Below the pieces are notes generated by a model. It was given only the letters and a program-made list of their open reading frames with translations. It made no database searches and had not been told where the DNA came from. From assembly GCA_030627905.1 (NCBI GenBank), contig DAOVRZ010000082.1, positions 1 to 27,628 of the forward strand: 27,628 nucleotides of DNA, written 5' to 3'. Position numbers and translations under genes: made by a program. This stretch comes from JAGMES01 sp023128035. GTDB taxonomy: Bacteria; Bacillota; Halanaerobiia; DY22613. Below are positions 1 through 6,997 of the stretch, one piece after another (the first letter of the stretch is position 1; each line of letters begins with the position of its first letter).

Positions 1-1
1 A

Positions 2-256
2 AATAAGGATTATAAGGAAGTAAATCGAACATTATATGGTATGGCTCTGTATTACTATCAATCAGGAAATTATAGCATGGCTTATAATTATGCTGATTTT
101 ACATATAAGAAAGATTCTGTTGATTTAAGTAGTTTAGAATTACTCTATGAACTTACGTTACTGCAATGCATGTTAGCACGTAAAAATGGTCATGAAGTTG
201 ACTATATACAATATAAAAGTGAGAATGATAAATACAAAAGTCAAATTTGCGGATAA
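2..256 (+). CDS. C-terminal part of an unidentified, possibly TPR-like protein (cut by window edge)
   Basis: The reading frame is open from base 2, so this is the 84-residue tail of a longer protein whose start lies outside the window; the internal ATG at 41 is probably not the start. The tail is rich in Tyr, Leu and Ala with a paired-helix pattern (ALYYYQSGNYSMAYNYAD, then SLELLYELTLLQCMLARKNG), as in the last TPR-type repeats of helical regulators. The family is not recognised, and the TPR reading is inference from residue spacing. It ends at TAA 254-256, directly against a strong terminator hairpin. Confidence 0.6.
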   Translation, partial: NKDYKEVNRTLYGMALYYYQSGNYSMAYNYADFTYKKDSVDLSSLELLYELTLLQCMLARKNGHEVDYIQYKSENDKYKSQICG

Positions 257-298
257 ATAAAGTTTAGATAATAACTACGTTATTATCTAAACTTTATT
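256..298. terminator. Bidirectional terminator between convergent genes
   Basis: A perfect 20-bp stem (256-275 with 279-298) closes on a TAC loop. It lies between the stop of the upstream + gene and the stop of the DUF421 gene, and its right arm overlaps the last codons of DUF421. The core AATAACTACGTT recurs in the hairpin at 13850-13872. Confidence 0.8.
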
Positions 299-970
299 GT
301 TTGTTGTAATTATAGTTATTTTTTGATCTTCGGTCATTTCTGCATATATAACTTCTTTGATCTGATAACCCTTTTTTTCCAACTCTTTCTTAAGCCAACT
401 TTCATTGACTTTATATGTTGTTAAATTTTCTTTGAGGATTTCCCCATCAGCTATCATAATTATCGGAAGTGATTGAGATTTGACGGGAAGGTTTAAATCC
501 TGAATAGTTGGATTTTGGTATTCGGGTTTTTTCATTATTGAAAGTTGTCCATTATTTTCGAGTAAGGCATATTGAACCTCATTGATAGAAAAGATTCCAG
601 ATTCGCGCATCATCATAGAGAATTGGTGGATACTTAGGTTGTTTTTTTTTAATTGTTTTTGATCAATCTCTCCATTGTGGATAAGAATTGAAGGTTTTCC
701 ATCTAAGAGGGATCTTAGTTTAACAGATTTAAGTATAATTTTTTCAGTAATATATTTGAGGAAAACCCAGATTATCAAATTCATCAGGACATACCAGAAA
801 CTCAGTTGATGATTATATAGGGCGTTTCCAATAATTTCTCCCAAGACCATTGCTGAAATGAAATCAAAGAGTGAGGTCTGACTAATTTGTTGTTTTCCGA
901 TCATTTTAGTTGACAAAAAAAGAAATGCATAGCCTAGTATTAATTTTGTTGCAGTATGTAAATAATTCAT
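287..970 (-). CDS. DUF421 (YetF-like) membrane protein
   Basis: This 227-residue protein is close to the usual size of the family. The first 85 or so residues hold hydrophobic membrane segments, including DFISAMVLGEIIGN (36-49), which matches the family pattern of Asp-Phe, a small hydrophobic run and Gly-Glu. The rest is a soluble domain with the typical LRSLLDGKPSILIHNGEI segment and a second half ending in a basic, beta-rich tail. Bacillus relatives such as YetF are inner-membrane proteins; some affect spore or membrane physiology, but the molecular role is not established. The ATG at 970 is preceded by a G-rich Shine-Dalgarno site (AGGGGG). The gene appears to be a single-gene unit ending in the shared terminator at 256-298. 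Confidence 0.85.
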   Translation of the reverse strand: MNYLHTATKLILGYAFLFLSTKMIGKQQISQTSLFDFISAMVLGEIIGNALYNHQLSFWYVLMNLIIWVFLKYITEKIILKSVKLRSLLDGKPSILIHNGEIDQKQLKKNNLSIHQFSMMMRESGIFSINEVQYALLENNGQLSIMKKPEYQNPTIQDLNLPVKSQSLPIIMIADGEILKENLTTYKVNESWLKKELEKKGYQIKEVIYAEMTEDQKITIITTNNKV

Positions 971-1031
971 GTAATCCCCCTAATATTCATTTTAATATTA
1001 TCATTCCATAAAAGTTTTTATAAATACAAAG

Positions 1032-1082
1032 AAAAGACCAGCAAAAGAGTGCAGAGCACTAACTTATATTTGCTGGTCTTTT
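1032..1082 (-). terminator. Terminator of the yedF-DUF3343 pair
   Basis: A 14-bp stem (1032-1045 with 1069-1082) contains a second small hairpin (AGTGC/GCACT) in its loop. The promoter-proximal arm overlaps the last codons and stop of the DUF3343 gene, and a T-rich stretch follows on the minus strand. Confidence 0.75.
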
Positions 1083-1339
1083 GAATTGAAACGATCTAGT
1101 AAAGATAATCTATCATTTTTATCAACTGGAAAAACATGTTTGAATAAAATATCATTTTCTTGAAATAATTTTAAAGCTTGATCTAGATCAGATTGTAGAA
1201 GTCTTAGTCCCATTCCACAGTCTTTAGAAATCTCTCGTGGAATGGGATATACCATCCGATTAATAGAAGACTTTTCTAAAGTTTTATCTGCTTTGATAGT
1301 ATGATGTGGTGATTCGAAGGAGATTAATATATAGCTCAT
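1064..1339 (-). CDS. DUF3343 family protein (putative Se/S carrier-like)
   Basis: This is a 91-residue soluble protein. The order YILISFESPHHTIKADKTL, VYPIPREISKDCGMGLRL (Cys41-Gly-Met-Gly-Leu) and a short helical tail is typical of DUF3343. Members are usually found beside YedF-type genes and are annotated as putative Se/S carriers because of the conserved Cys-Gly-x-Gly-Leu; the activity is not proved. It is translationally coupled to the upstream yedF-like gene: that gene's TAA and this ATG share one base (TAATG at 1341-1337). The C-terminal codons run into the terminator stem. Family confidence is high; function is inferred from the cysteine motif and neighbours. Confidence 0.85.
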   Translation of the reverse strand: MSYILISFESPHHTIKADKTLEKSSINRMVYPIPREISKDCGMGLRLLQSDLDQALKLFQENDILFKHVFPVDKNDRLSLLDRFNSKDQQI

Positions 1340-1677
1340 TAGAAATTAATCACCTTTGATGCATTGGAAATTGTGGTTAGAATTTTACCCATATTAGAAA
1401 GACGATCACTTCTGATCTGATCACGCAGTTCAAAATAATCCACACAGGTTCCACAGACAAGAATTTTTGTACCTTGTTTTTCAAGAATATCAAGATTTTC
1501 TTGAATTTCTGGGCTAATTAACAATTCTACACTAGAATTTAAGAAGATGAGAACTTGCGGTTTTGGGTCAACTTTGGTTAAATTGCGGAAAAGTCCGCGA
1601 ATTAATATATCCCCAAGATCATCTGCTTCACTACCTAAATATTTTGATGTAAATACAAAAACAGGTTTGTCGCTCAT
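1339..1677 (-). CDS. YedF-like DsrE-fold protein lacking the TusA domain
   Basis: The 112-residue product corresponds to the C-terminal, DsrE-like half of the selenium-metabolism-type protein YedF: VFVFTSKYLGSEADDLGDIL, then FRNLTKVDPKPQVLIFLNS, and finally LVCGTCVDYFEL with a Cys-Gly-Thr-Cys pair. Full YedF proteins are roughly 190-200 residues because they also carry an N-terminal TusA domain with a Cys-Pro motif. That domain is absent here and no coding trace precedes the gene. I chose ATG 1677, eight bases after GAGGAG; a GTG at 1686 abuts the Shine-Dalgarno site and is unlikely. The gene is co-transcribed with DUF3343 and divergent from the tudS-like gene. Confidence 0.8.
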   Translation of the reverse strand: MSDKPVFVFTSKYLGSEADDLGDILIRGLFRNLTKVDPKPQVLIFLNSSVELLISPEIQENLDILEKQGTKILVCGTCVDYFELRDQIRSDRLSNMGKILTTISNASKVINF

Positions 1678-1760
1678 AGAAATCACTCCTCAATATATGC
1701 ATTAATATTATTAATATATTCTATAAATCATATTAATAACCTTTTACAATGTGATTTTTT

Positions 1761-1789
1761 TTGCAATTTTTTTTTGCGTATAGTATAAT
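1761..1789 (+). promoter_or_regulatory. SigmaA-type promoter for the tudS-like gene
   Basis: TTGCAA (1761-1766) and TATAAT (1784-1789) are separated by 17 bp and stand 23 bp before the start codon. The spacer is T-rich. Confidence 0.7.
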
Positions 1790-1812
1790 GGAAGAAATAG
1801 GGAGGGAAAAAT

Positions 1813-2256
1813 ATGATTCTTGTCAGCGCTTGTTTAGTTGGAGTGAATTGTAGATATAATGGTGAAGGAAATAATCATCCAGATGTTCTTGCTTATCTAA
1901 AGGATAAGCAGTGGATTCCTATTTGTCCTGAACAGTTAGGGGGATTACCGACTCCTAGAAGTCCAGCAGAGATAACAAATGGTGATGGAGCTGATGTGTT
2001 ATCTAAGGAAGCTAGCGTAGTCACTCAGGATGGATTGGATGTAAGCGAGTCATTTATTCGAGGGGCTGAAGAAACATTACATATTGCTCAGTTATCTAGA
2101 GCTACTGAAGCTATTTTAAAAGAAAGAAGTCCTTCCTGTGGATCGTGTCAGATATATGATGGTAGTTTTGAGGGTAAAAAGAAACTTGGTTCTGGAGTAA
2201 CAGCAACATTGTTAAAATTACATGGCATTCAAGTTAGATCGGAGGAAGATTTATAG
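1813..2256 (+). CDS. DUF523/TudS family iron-sulfur protein (thiouracil desulfurase-like)
   Basis: This is a 147-residue protein. The start MILVSACLVGVNCRYNG, with Cys7 and Cys13, CPEQLGGLPTPR (Cys38) and KERSPSCGSCQIYDG (Cys109, Cys112) are the signature segments of DUF523. Characterised members, called TudS, carry a [4Fe-4S] cluster held by three cysteines and remove sulfur from 2-thiouracil, probably for thio-nucleobase salvage or detoxification. Length and motifs fit an intact single-domain member. A promoter lies just upstream and GGGAGG stands seven bases before ATG. It is followed by the ATT-start gene and sits divergently to two other sulfur-carrier-like genes. Substrate specificity cannot be read from the sequence. 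Confidence 0.85.
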   Translation: MILVSACLVGVNCRYNGEGNNHPDVLAYLKDKQWIPICPEQLGGLPTPRSPAEITNGDGADVLSKEASVVTQDGLDVSESFIRGAEETLHIAQLSRATEAILKERSPSCGSCQIYDGSFEGKKKLGSGVTATLLKLHGIQVRSEEDL

Positions 2257-2323
2257 AATTTCTTAAGAGTATAATCTCCCTTGCGTCAAGTAAACACTAC
2301 TTATAAAAAGGGAGGCGATCACG

Positions 2324-2569
2324 ATTCACGAAATCTTTGTAGATGGAGAAGAGTATATTCATGTCCAAGGGTATGATGATCATACTGAGAGGTTAGATAA
2401 GATTTTAACTTCTTTAGGTAAAGATGAAAGATTGATTCTAACTTTGAATCGTGCTGATGCTCAAGATGCTGATGATTTGATTCGCTATTTGCAGGAAAAA
2501 GGTTTTGAAGTTCAACCTAAAGGTGGTCATGAAGATGATTATTATCTTCATTGTTGGCGGAAGAAATAA
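2324..2569 (+). CDS. Small TusA/DUF2249-like protein, probable ATT start
   Basis: An 81-codon frame begins at ATT 2324, eight bases after GGGAGG (2310-2315), and ends at TAA 2567-2569. No ATG or GTG exists in frame, and the first TTG would remove over a third of the protein. The product reads as well-formed coding sequence: FVDGEEYIHVQGYDD, LDKILTSL, ERLILTLNRADAQDADDLI, LQEKGFEVQPKGG, DYYLHCWRKK. The predicted beta-alpha-beta-alpha-beta-beta order resembles TusA-like sulfur carriers, but the Cys-Pro of true TusA is replaced by acidic residues and the only Cys is near the end. It follows the tudS-like gene by about 65 bp. The gene is well supported; the ATT start and fold are inference. Confidence 0.6.
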   Translation: MHEIFVDGEEYIHVQGYDDHTERLDKILTSLGKDERLILTLNRADAQDADDLIRYLQEKGFEVQPKGGHEDDYYLHCWRKK

Positions 2570-2805
2570 TTAATTATTTTTTGCGATTTGGGTGCAAGGC
2601 TGCGTTTAATGGCATATATAGAAAAAAGATCCTTAAAAAAGTCAACTCTGCATAGTTTTGTATTTAATAAGAAAGCTTAGCTTAGTGCTAATACTTTGTT
2701 TTAATAGTTAATTTTGCCTGATCGAGCTGACTTAGGCGTTGCTTTTTTTCTATATATGCCATTAAACGAGGCTTTGCATTTTAATTGCTAAGTTGAATAA
2801 TTAAT
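2569..2805. repeat. Long palindromic element, copy 1
   Basis: This imperfect palindrome fills the gap between the ATT-start gene and ylxP. The main stem is a perfect 24 bp (2603-2626 with 2744-2767), extended outward by TGCAAGGC/GCTTTGCA and ATTAATTATT/AATAATTAAT. An inner stem, 2641-2648 with 2724-2731, has one A-C mismatch. Unpaired segments TCCTT, CTCTGCATA and TTAGGCG are shared with copy 2 at 11641-11890. I see no coding potential. It could be a non-autonomous mobile element (MITE-like), a structured RNA, or both. Confidence 0.8.
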
Positions 2806-2862
2806 AATTTGGAGTATAAGATTATTAACTCTTAACTCTTAAATATTAAGGGGTGTGATGTC

Positions 2863-3144
2863 ATGGTTGTTGGGATATGTGAGATGAAAGTTAGGATGGC
2901 TCAAGTTAATTCTTTGAAAGAAAAACGAAGGATTATTAAAAGTATATTAGGACGTGTACAATCTAAATTTAATGTATCAATATCTGAAGTAGATTATATG
3001 GATATACATAAACAGTCTCAGATTGGCCTGGCCTATGTTAGTAATGATAGTGCACAAGCACATAGAGTTCTTGAAAATGTGGTCTTATTTATAGAAAATA
3101 ATTTCGATATAGAATTATTGGATTATCATATAGAAATGTTATGA
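2863..3144 (+). CDS. ylxP: YlxP-like DUF503 protein
   Basis: This 93-residue protein has the whole DUF503 pattern: MVVGICEMKVRMAQVNSLKE, KRRIIKSILGRVQSKFNVSI, EVDYMDIHKQSQIGLAYVSN and the ending ELLDYHIEML. YlxP often lies in the nusA-infB-rbfA translation cluster and is thought to act around ribosome assembly, but its activity is not established. Here it stands alone, between the first long palindrome and a strong terminator, away from translation genes. AAGGGG lies upstream of ATG 2863. The family assignment is firm; the role is not. Confidence 0.85.
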   Translation: MVVGICEMKVRMAQVNSLKEKRRIIKSILGRVQSKFNVSISEVDYMDIHKQSQIGLAYVSNDSAQAHRVLENVVLFIENNFDIELLDYHIEML

Positions 3145-3149
3145 AATAA

Positions 3150-3204
3150 TATACCCTCTAGATATTTTTAGCCAAATGCTAAGAATATCTAGAGGGTATA
3201 TTTT
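3150..3204 (+). terminator. Terminator after ylxP
   Basis: A stem of about 17 bp (ATACCCTCTAGATATT with AATATCTAGAGGGTAT) surrounds a smaller TAGC/GCTA pair, followed by TTTT. It ends where the 123-bp palindrome starts. Confidence 0.85.
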
Positions 3205-3327
3205 ATGATTAGCCCACAAAAAGTAGTCGCACAAGAGCTTGCATACTATATAAAGTACTGAATTGGCGAGGTCAGTACTTTATATGGTATGCAAGTGCGA
3301 CTAAAATACTTTTTGTGGGCTAATCAT
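3205..3327. repeat. 123-bp palindromic repeat B, copy 1
   Basis: The outer arms (3205-3225 with 3307-3327) form a perfect 21-bp stem beginning ATGATTAGCCCACAAAAAG. The inner arms pair GTCGCAC with GTGCGAC, then CTTGCATAC...AAAGTACTGA with TCAGTACTTT...GTATGCAAG, around a loop of about 10 bases. A second copy of the same length lies at 21328-21450, with about ten differences. It has no open frame. MITE-like or a large RNA hairpin. Confidence 0.85.
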
Positions 3328-3431
3328 TTTATTTATATTTTTTTATGGATTAACGATAATAAAAATGTACAAGATAGAGATAAAAGGTGGAACTTTAAAA
3401 ATATCTTTAAAGGAGGTTAAGTTAGCATATT

Positions 3432-4127
3432 ATGAAGTCAAAAATCGCTGTAATTATCTTGCTTTCCATCTTGGTCATGATTGGAGTATCAACATGGGAA
3501 TTAGCTACAACAGATGCCCAGGGAGGTCGTACTCTTTATTGGGGAAGTCGTGGATCAGATGTTTCTGCTTTGCAAAGACGTTTGAAGCAATGGGGTTATT
3601 ATAAGAGTGCTGTTGATGGTATTTTTGGTGCTTCAACGAGTGCCGCTGTAAAGTTATTTCAGCGGAAGAATGGATTAATGGTGGATGGAATTGTGGGTGC
3701 TAAAACCTGGGCGGCTTGTGGTTTTAGTACTAAAACTCAGAGAACTACAGGCACAGGAACAAAAGGAATTACAAATAATAATGATCTTGATTTGCTGGCT
3801 CGACTAATTCATGCTGAGGCGAGGGCAGAACCGTATATTGGACAAGTATCTGTTGGTGCTGTATTGTTGAACCGGGTTAGAAGTTCAAAATTTCCTAACA
3901 CGATTGCTGGTGTAATTTATCAGCCTTTAGCATTTGAATCTGTTGCGAACGGTCAATTTAATCTCTCACCTACCTCTGAAAATTACCGTTCAGCCAGAGA
4001 TGCTATGAATGGTTGGGATCCTACATATGGTTGTACATTTTTCTGGAATCCGTCAAAAAAAGTAAGTAAATGGATTTGGTCAAGACAAATAATTGTAAAA
4101 TACGGAGATCATGTTTTTGGAAAGTAG
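3432..4127 (+). CDS. sleB: Spore cortex-lytic enzyme SleB
   Basis: The 231-residue protein has an N-terminal signal/anchor (KIAVIILLSILVMIGVSTW), a peptidoglycan-binding type 1 domain at about 35-97 (GSDVSALQRRLKQWGYYK, then VDGIFGASTSAAVKLFQ), a short Thr/Gly linker and a C-terminal Hydrolase_2 domain at 118-231. HAEARAEPYIGQVSVGAVLL contains Glu129, the position of the catalytic glutamate. SleB is a lytic transglycosylase that degrades spore cortex at germination and is deposited during sporulation. ypeB follows 13 bp downstream, the standard pairing. The Shine-Dalgarno AGGAGG (3411-3416) is 15 bases from ATG, unusually far. Such genes are usually under SigmaG; I could not find a clear SigmaG promoter. 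Confidence 0.93.
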   Translation: MKSKIAVIILLSILVMIGVSTWELATTDAQGGRTLYWGSRGSDVSALQRRLKQWGYYKSAVDGIFGASTSAAVKLFQRKNGLMVDGIVGAKTWAACGFSTKTQRTTGTGTKGITNNNDLDLLARLIHAEARAEPYIGQVSVGAVLLNRVRSSKFPNTIAGVIYQPLAFESVANGQFNLSPTSENYRSARDAMNGWDPTYGCTFFWNPSKKVSKWIWSRQIIVKYGDHVFGK

Positions 4128-4140
4128 GAGGTGAGCTGAA

Positions 4141-5499
4141 ATGAAAACTAGATGGATAATTCCAGTCGCGGTAATCGCCCTTTTACTGATAGGAACAGGT
4201 ATTTGGGGCTATAACCAATATAAAACGCGTCAAAATTTAGAAATTTTTTTAGGAAACCAATATAAAGAATCATTTTACAAATTAGTGGATCGGTGTGAAA
4301 ATGTTAATAGTTTTTTGGGTAAAGGAATTGTAGCCAATGGTCAGGAACAATTTATTCGTAATTTGGATGATTGTTCTGCTGCAGCCGCTGCTGCTCAAGA
4401 GCAGCTAAACCAACTCCCTATTTCCAATGCTACTTTGATGAAAACATCAAAATTCCTAACTCAGGTTGGAGATTATTGTCGAGCGTTGTCAAAAGAAAAT
4501 TTACAAGAACGGACAGTGACGGGCGATCAAAGAGATAAGTTACAGTCTCTAAGAAGTCAATGTGCTAATCTTTCACAAGCTCTTTTAGATTTACAAAGGG
4601 AAGTTAATGATGGAACCATACGAGTTGGCGAATTGATTAAAGGAGCACGAAATACAGTTGATGATGCCGATAATCAACTTCTTTCCAATAATTTTAAAAA
4701 TTTAGTGGAAAGTAATGAACCTTTTCCAACTTTAATTTATGATGGTCCATTTTCTGATCACATTGATCAACAACAGCCTAAAGGATTGACAGGAGGAAAT
4801 ATCTCTAATGATAAGGGACGAGAGATTTGTACAAATTTTGTAGAATATGATGGAAATCCAAATTTGGTAATCAAAGATATTGATAATGCGAAAGGTAAAA
4901 TGCCAGCTTATCAATATACGATTCAACCAAATAATGATTCTCAAAATCACACTACAATTGGATGTTCAAAAAAAGGGGGACATGTAATTTGGTTTATTAA
5001 TCCACGAGAAGTGGGAGATCAAAAGATTACTCGTGCAGGTGCAGTCCAACGTTGTGATCAGTTCCTAGAGGAACGTAATTTCACTGATATGGTTCCTACC
5101 TATTCTTGGATTGAAGATAACGTACTTACTATCTCTTATGCCTATAAAGAGGATGATGTGATCATTTATCCAGATTTGATAAAATGCAAAGTTGCTATGG
5201 ACAATGGTCAGATAGTTGGTTATGAAGCAATGGGTTATCTTATGTCACATCGGAAACGGGATCTCCCTGAATCTAAGATCACTGAATCTGAGGTGCGTGA
5301 GCTTTTAAGTGAACGATTTGATGTGGAATCTACTCGACTTGCCTTGATTCCAACCTTAGGGTTAGGTGAAAAATTATGTTGGGAGGCTCGTTGTAAATAT
5401 CAGGAAGAAACATATCTGTTTTACTACGATGTCGAAACTGGTGAAGAGGTAAATATTTTACGTGTGATTGATGCGCCAAATGGAACGTTTGCAAAATAG
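4141..5499 (+). CDS. ypeB: Germination protein YpeB
   Basis: The 452-residue length is normal for YpeB. It has one N-terminal membrane anchor (WIIPVAVIALLLIGTGIWGY), a helical N-terminal domain at about 35-205 (repeated Leu/Gln/Ala helices, including ...AAAAAAQEQLNQLP), and C-terminal PepSY-type beta-alpha units at about 220-445. YpeB is needed to deposit and stabilise SleB in the spore, and it is proteolysed on germination. GGAGGTGAGC precedes ATG 4141. It has about ten cysteines (for example DRCENVN, DDCSAA, DYCRAL, WEARCKY), which looks high for a spore-envelope protein and is probably lineage-specific. The operon ends in the hairpin at 5523. Confidence 0.93.
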   Translation: MKTRWIIPVAVIALLLIGTGIWGYNQYKTRQNLEIFLGNQYKESFYKLVDRCENVNSFLGKGIVANGQEQFIRNLDDCSAAAAAAQEQLNQLPISNATLMKTSKFLTQVGDYCRALSKENLQERTVTGDQRDKLQSLRSQCANLSQALLDLQREVNDGTIRVGELIKGARNTVDDADNQLLSNNFKNLVESNEPFPTLIYDGPFSDHIDQQQPKGLTGGNISNDKGREICTNFVEYDGNPNLVIKDIDNAKGKMPAYQYTIQPNNDSQNHTTIGCSKKGGHVIWFINPREVGDQKITRAGAVQRCDQFLEERNFTDMVPTYSWIEDNVLTISYAYKEDDVIIYPDLIKCKVAMDNGQIVGYEAMGYLMSHRKRDLPESKITESEVRELLSERFDVESTRLALIPTLGLGEKLCWEARCKYQEETYLFYYDVETGEEVNILRVIDAPNGTFAK

Positions 5500-5522
5500 T
5501 AGAAATAAAGATATTCGCAAAA

Positions 5523-5583
5523 ATAGTTAAGGTAATTCGCTTAATCGAAGGCTAGTTAAGTGAATTACCTTAACTATATTTTT
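5523..5583 (+). terminator. Terminator of the sleB-ypeB operon
   Basis: A stem of about 22 bp (5523-5544 with 5556-5577) has one G-T wobble and is followed by ATTTTT. Confidence 0.85.
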
Positions 5584-5610
5584 AATACTCTATTGAAGTA
5601 AATTTATACC

Positions 5611-5639
5611 TTGATTTGGAGATTGTTGTATGCTAAAAT
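5611..5639 (+). promoter_or_regulatory. SigmaA-type promoter before the DUF1576 gene
   Basis: TTGATT (5611-5616) and TAAAAT (5634-5639) are separated by 17 bp and lie about 55 bp before the start codon. Confidence 0.5.
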
Positions 5640-5692
5640 ATATTCAGAGATGATTAAAATAAACGGTGTAATTGATGAGAGTTGTTTAAAAA

Positions 5693-6997
5693 ATGAAAGA
5701 AAGGGGAATTGCTATCAAAGATTCAGTAAAGGAAAATTATATTGTAATTGAAAAAAGCGTATTTCCTAATAATGGAAAATTATTGTTTTTGACATTTTTC
5801 GCCTTATCTTTGCTTTTATTTGGAATGTTAGTAGATAAACCAATAAATATAATTACTGGACTTTATAAGATTAGTATTGAGCCAGATTTACTAATTACAG
5901 ATTATATCGGAGTTGGAGGTATTGGAGCATCTTTTGTGAATTCTGGTTTATTAACTCTTATAGCTATCTATATGTTATACAAATTAAAAATTAATATTAG
6001 CGGAATATCAATTGTATCTATATTTTTGGTTGCTGGATTTGCGTTGTTCGGAAAAAATATTTTTAATGTATGGCCGATAATCGTTGGTGTGTTTTTATAC
6101 GCAAAATTTCAAAATGATAAATTTTCAAAATATATACATATAGCGCTTATGGGTACGAGTATGGCACCAATAGTAACCCAACTAATGTTTAATAAAACTT
6201 ATCCAATAATTTTTAATATTTCTTTTGCACTTTTAATTGGACTATGCATTGGTTTTATTTTACCACCCATATCTAGTTATATGATGAGAGTTCATCAAGG
6301 CTTTAATTTATATAATATTGGATTTACAGCGGGTCTTATTGGAACTATACTTGTTTCATTATTAAAATCATATGGATTTTTACCACAAAAAAGATTGATT
6401 TGGACAACTAATAATAATTTAATTTTAGGATTATATTTGTTAATCATATTTGTTTTAATGATAATTGTAGGATTTTATATAAATAACAAGTCTTTTAAGG
6501 GGTTAAGAAATATTTTTCAATATCACGGAAGACTTGTGACTGATTTTATTTTTTTAGAAAATTTCGGCATCACTCTTATAAATATGGGCATAAACGGACT
6601 GGTTTCTATGTTGTATATATTATTAGTTGGAGGGGCATTAAATGGGCCAACTATTGGAGGTATATTTACGATTGTAGGATTTGGAGCTTTTGGTAAACAT
6701 GTAAAAAATATTTTGCCTATTTTTTTAGGAGTATTTATAGGAAGTGTAACAAAAATATGGAGTATAAATGAACCAGCAATATTATTGGCTGCGTTATTTG
6801 GGACTACTCTAGCGCCCATTGCAGGCGAGTTTGGTTGGAAATATGGTGTGTTGGCAGGTTTTATACATTCTTCAGTAGTTTTAAATGTTGGAATATTGCA
6901 TGGAGGTTTTAATCTGTATAACAATGGATTTGCAGGAGGGTTAGTCGCAGCTTTATTAATACCGCTTATTGAAGCTTTTAGGAAGGATGAAGATTAA
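5693..6997 (+). CDS. DUF1576 polytopic membrane protein with internal duplication
   Basis: This 434-residue hydrophobic protein has about ten or more predicted membrane segments and belongs to the DUF1576 family; its function is unknown. The two halves repeat each other. FALFGKNIFNVWPIIVGVFL pairs with FGAFGKHVKNILPIFLGVFI, LMGTSMAPIV with LFGTTLAPIA, and HQGFNLYNIGFTAGLIG with HGGFNLYNNGFAGGLVA. A duplicated membrane core of this kind is common in transporters and channels, so a transport role is plausible but unproven. Ribosome-binding signals before ATG 5693 are weak (GAGAG). The last base of its TAA is the first base of the next ATG, so the two are coupled. Codon use is more AT-rich than in neighbouring housekeeping genes. 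Confidence 0.8.
   Translation: MKERGIAIKDSVKENYIVIEKSVFPNNGKLLFLTFFALSLLLFGMLVDKPINIITGLYKISIEPDLLITDYIGVGGIGASFVNSGLLTLIAIYMLYKLKINISGISIVSIFLVAGFALFGKNIFNVWPIIVGVFLYAKFQNDKFSKYIHIALMGTSMAPIVTQLMFNKTYPIIFNISFALLIGLCIGFILPPISSYMMRVHQGFNLYNIGFTAGLIGTILVSLLKSYGFLPQKRLIWTTNNNLILGLYLLIIFVLMIIVGFYINNKSFKGLRNIFQYHGRLVTDFIFLENFGITLINMGINGLVSMLYILLVGGALNGPTIGGIFTIVGFGAFGKHVKNILPIFLGVFIGSVTKIWSINEPAILLAALFGTTLAPIAGEFGWKYGVLAGFIHSSVVLNVGILHGGFNLYNNGFAGGLVAALLIPLIEAFRKDED

Noticed and set aside
3328..3431. A SigmaG promoter for sleB
   Set aside because: No pair of boxes near consensus with proper spacing was found.
3365..3604. A 79-codon frame overlapping the sleB start
   Set aside because: It overlaps the signal and peptidoglycan-binding parts of sleB in another frame, and its sequence looks like an out-of-frame reading.
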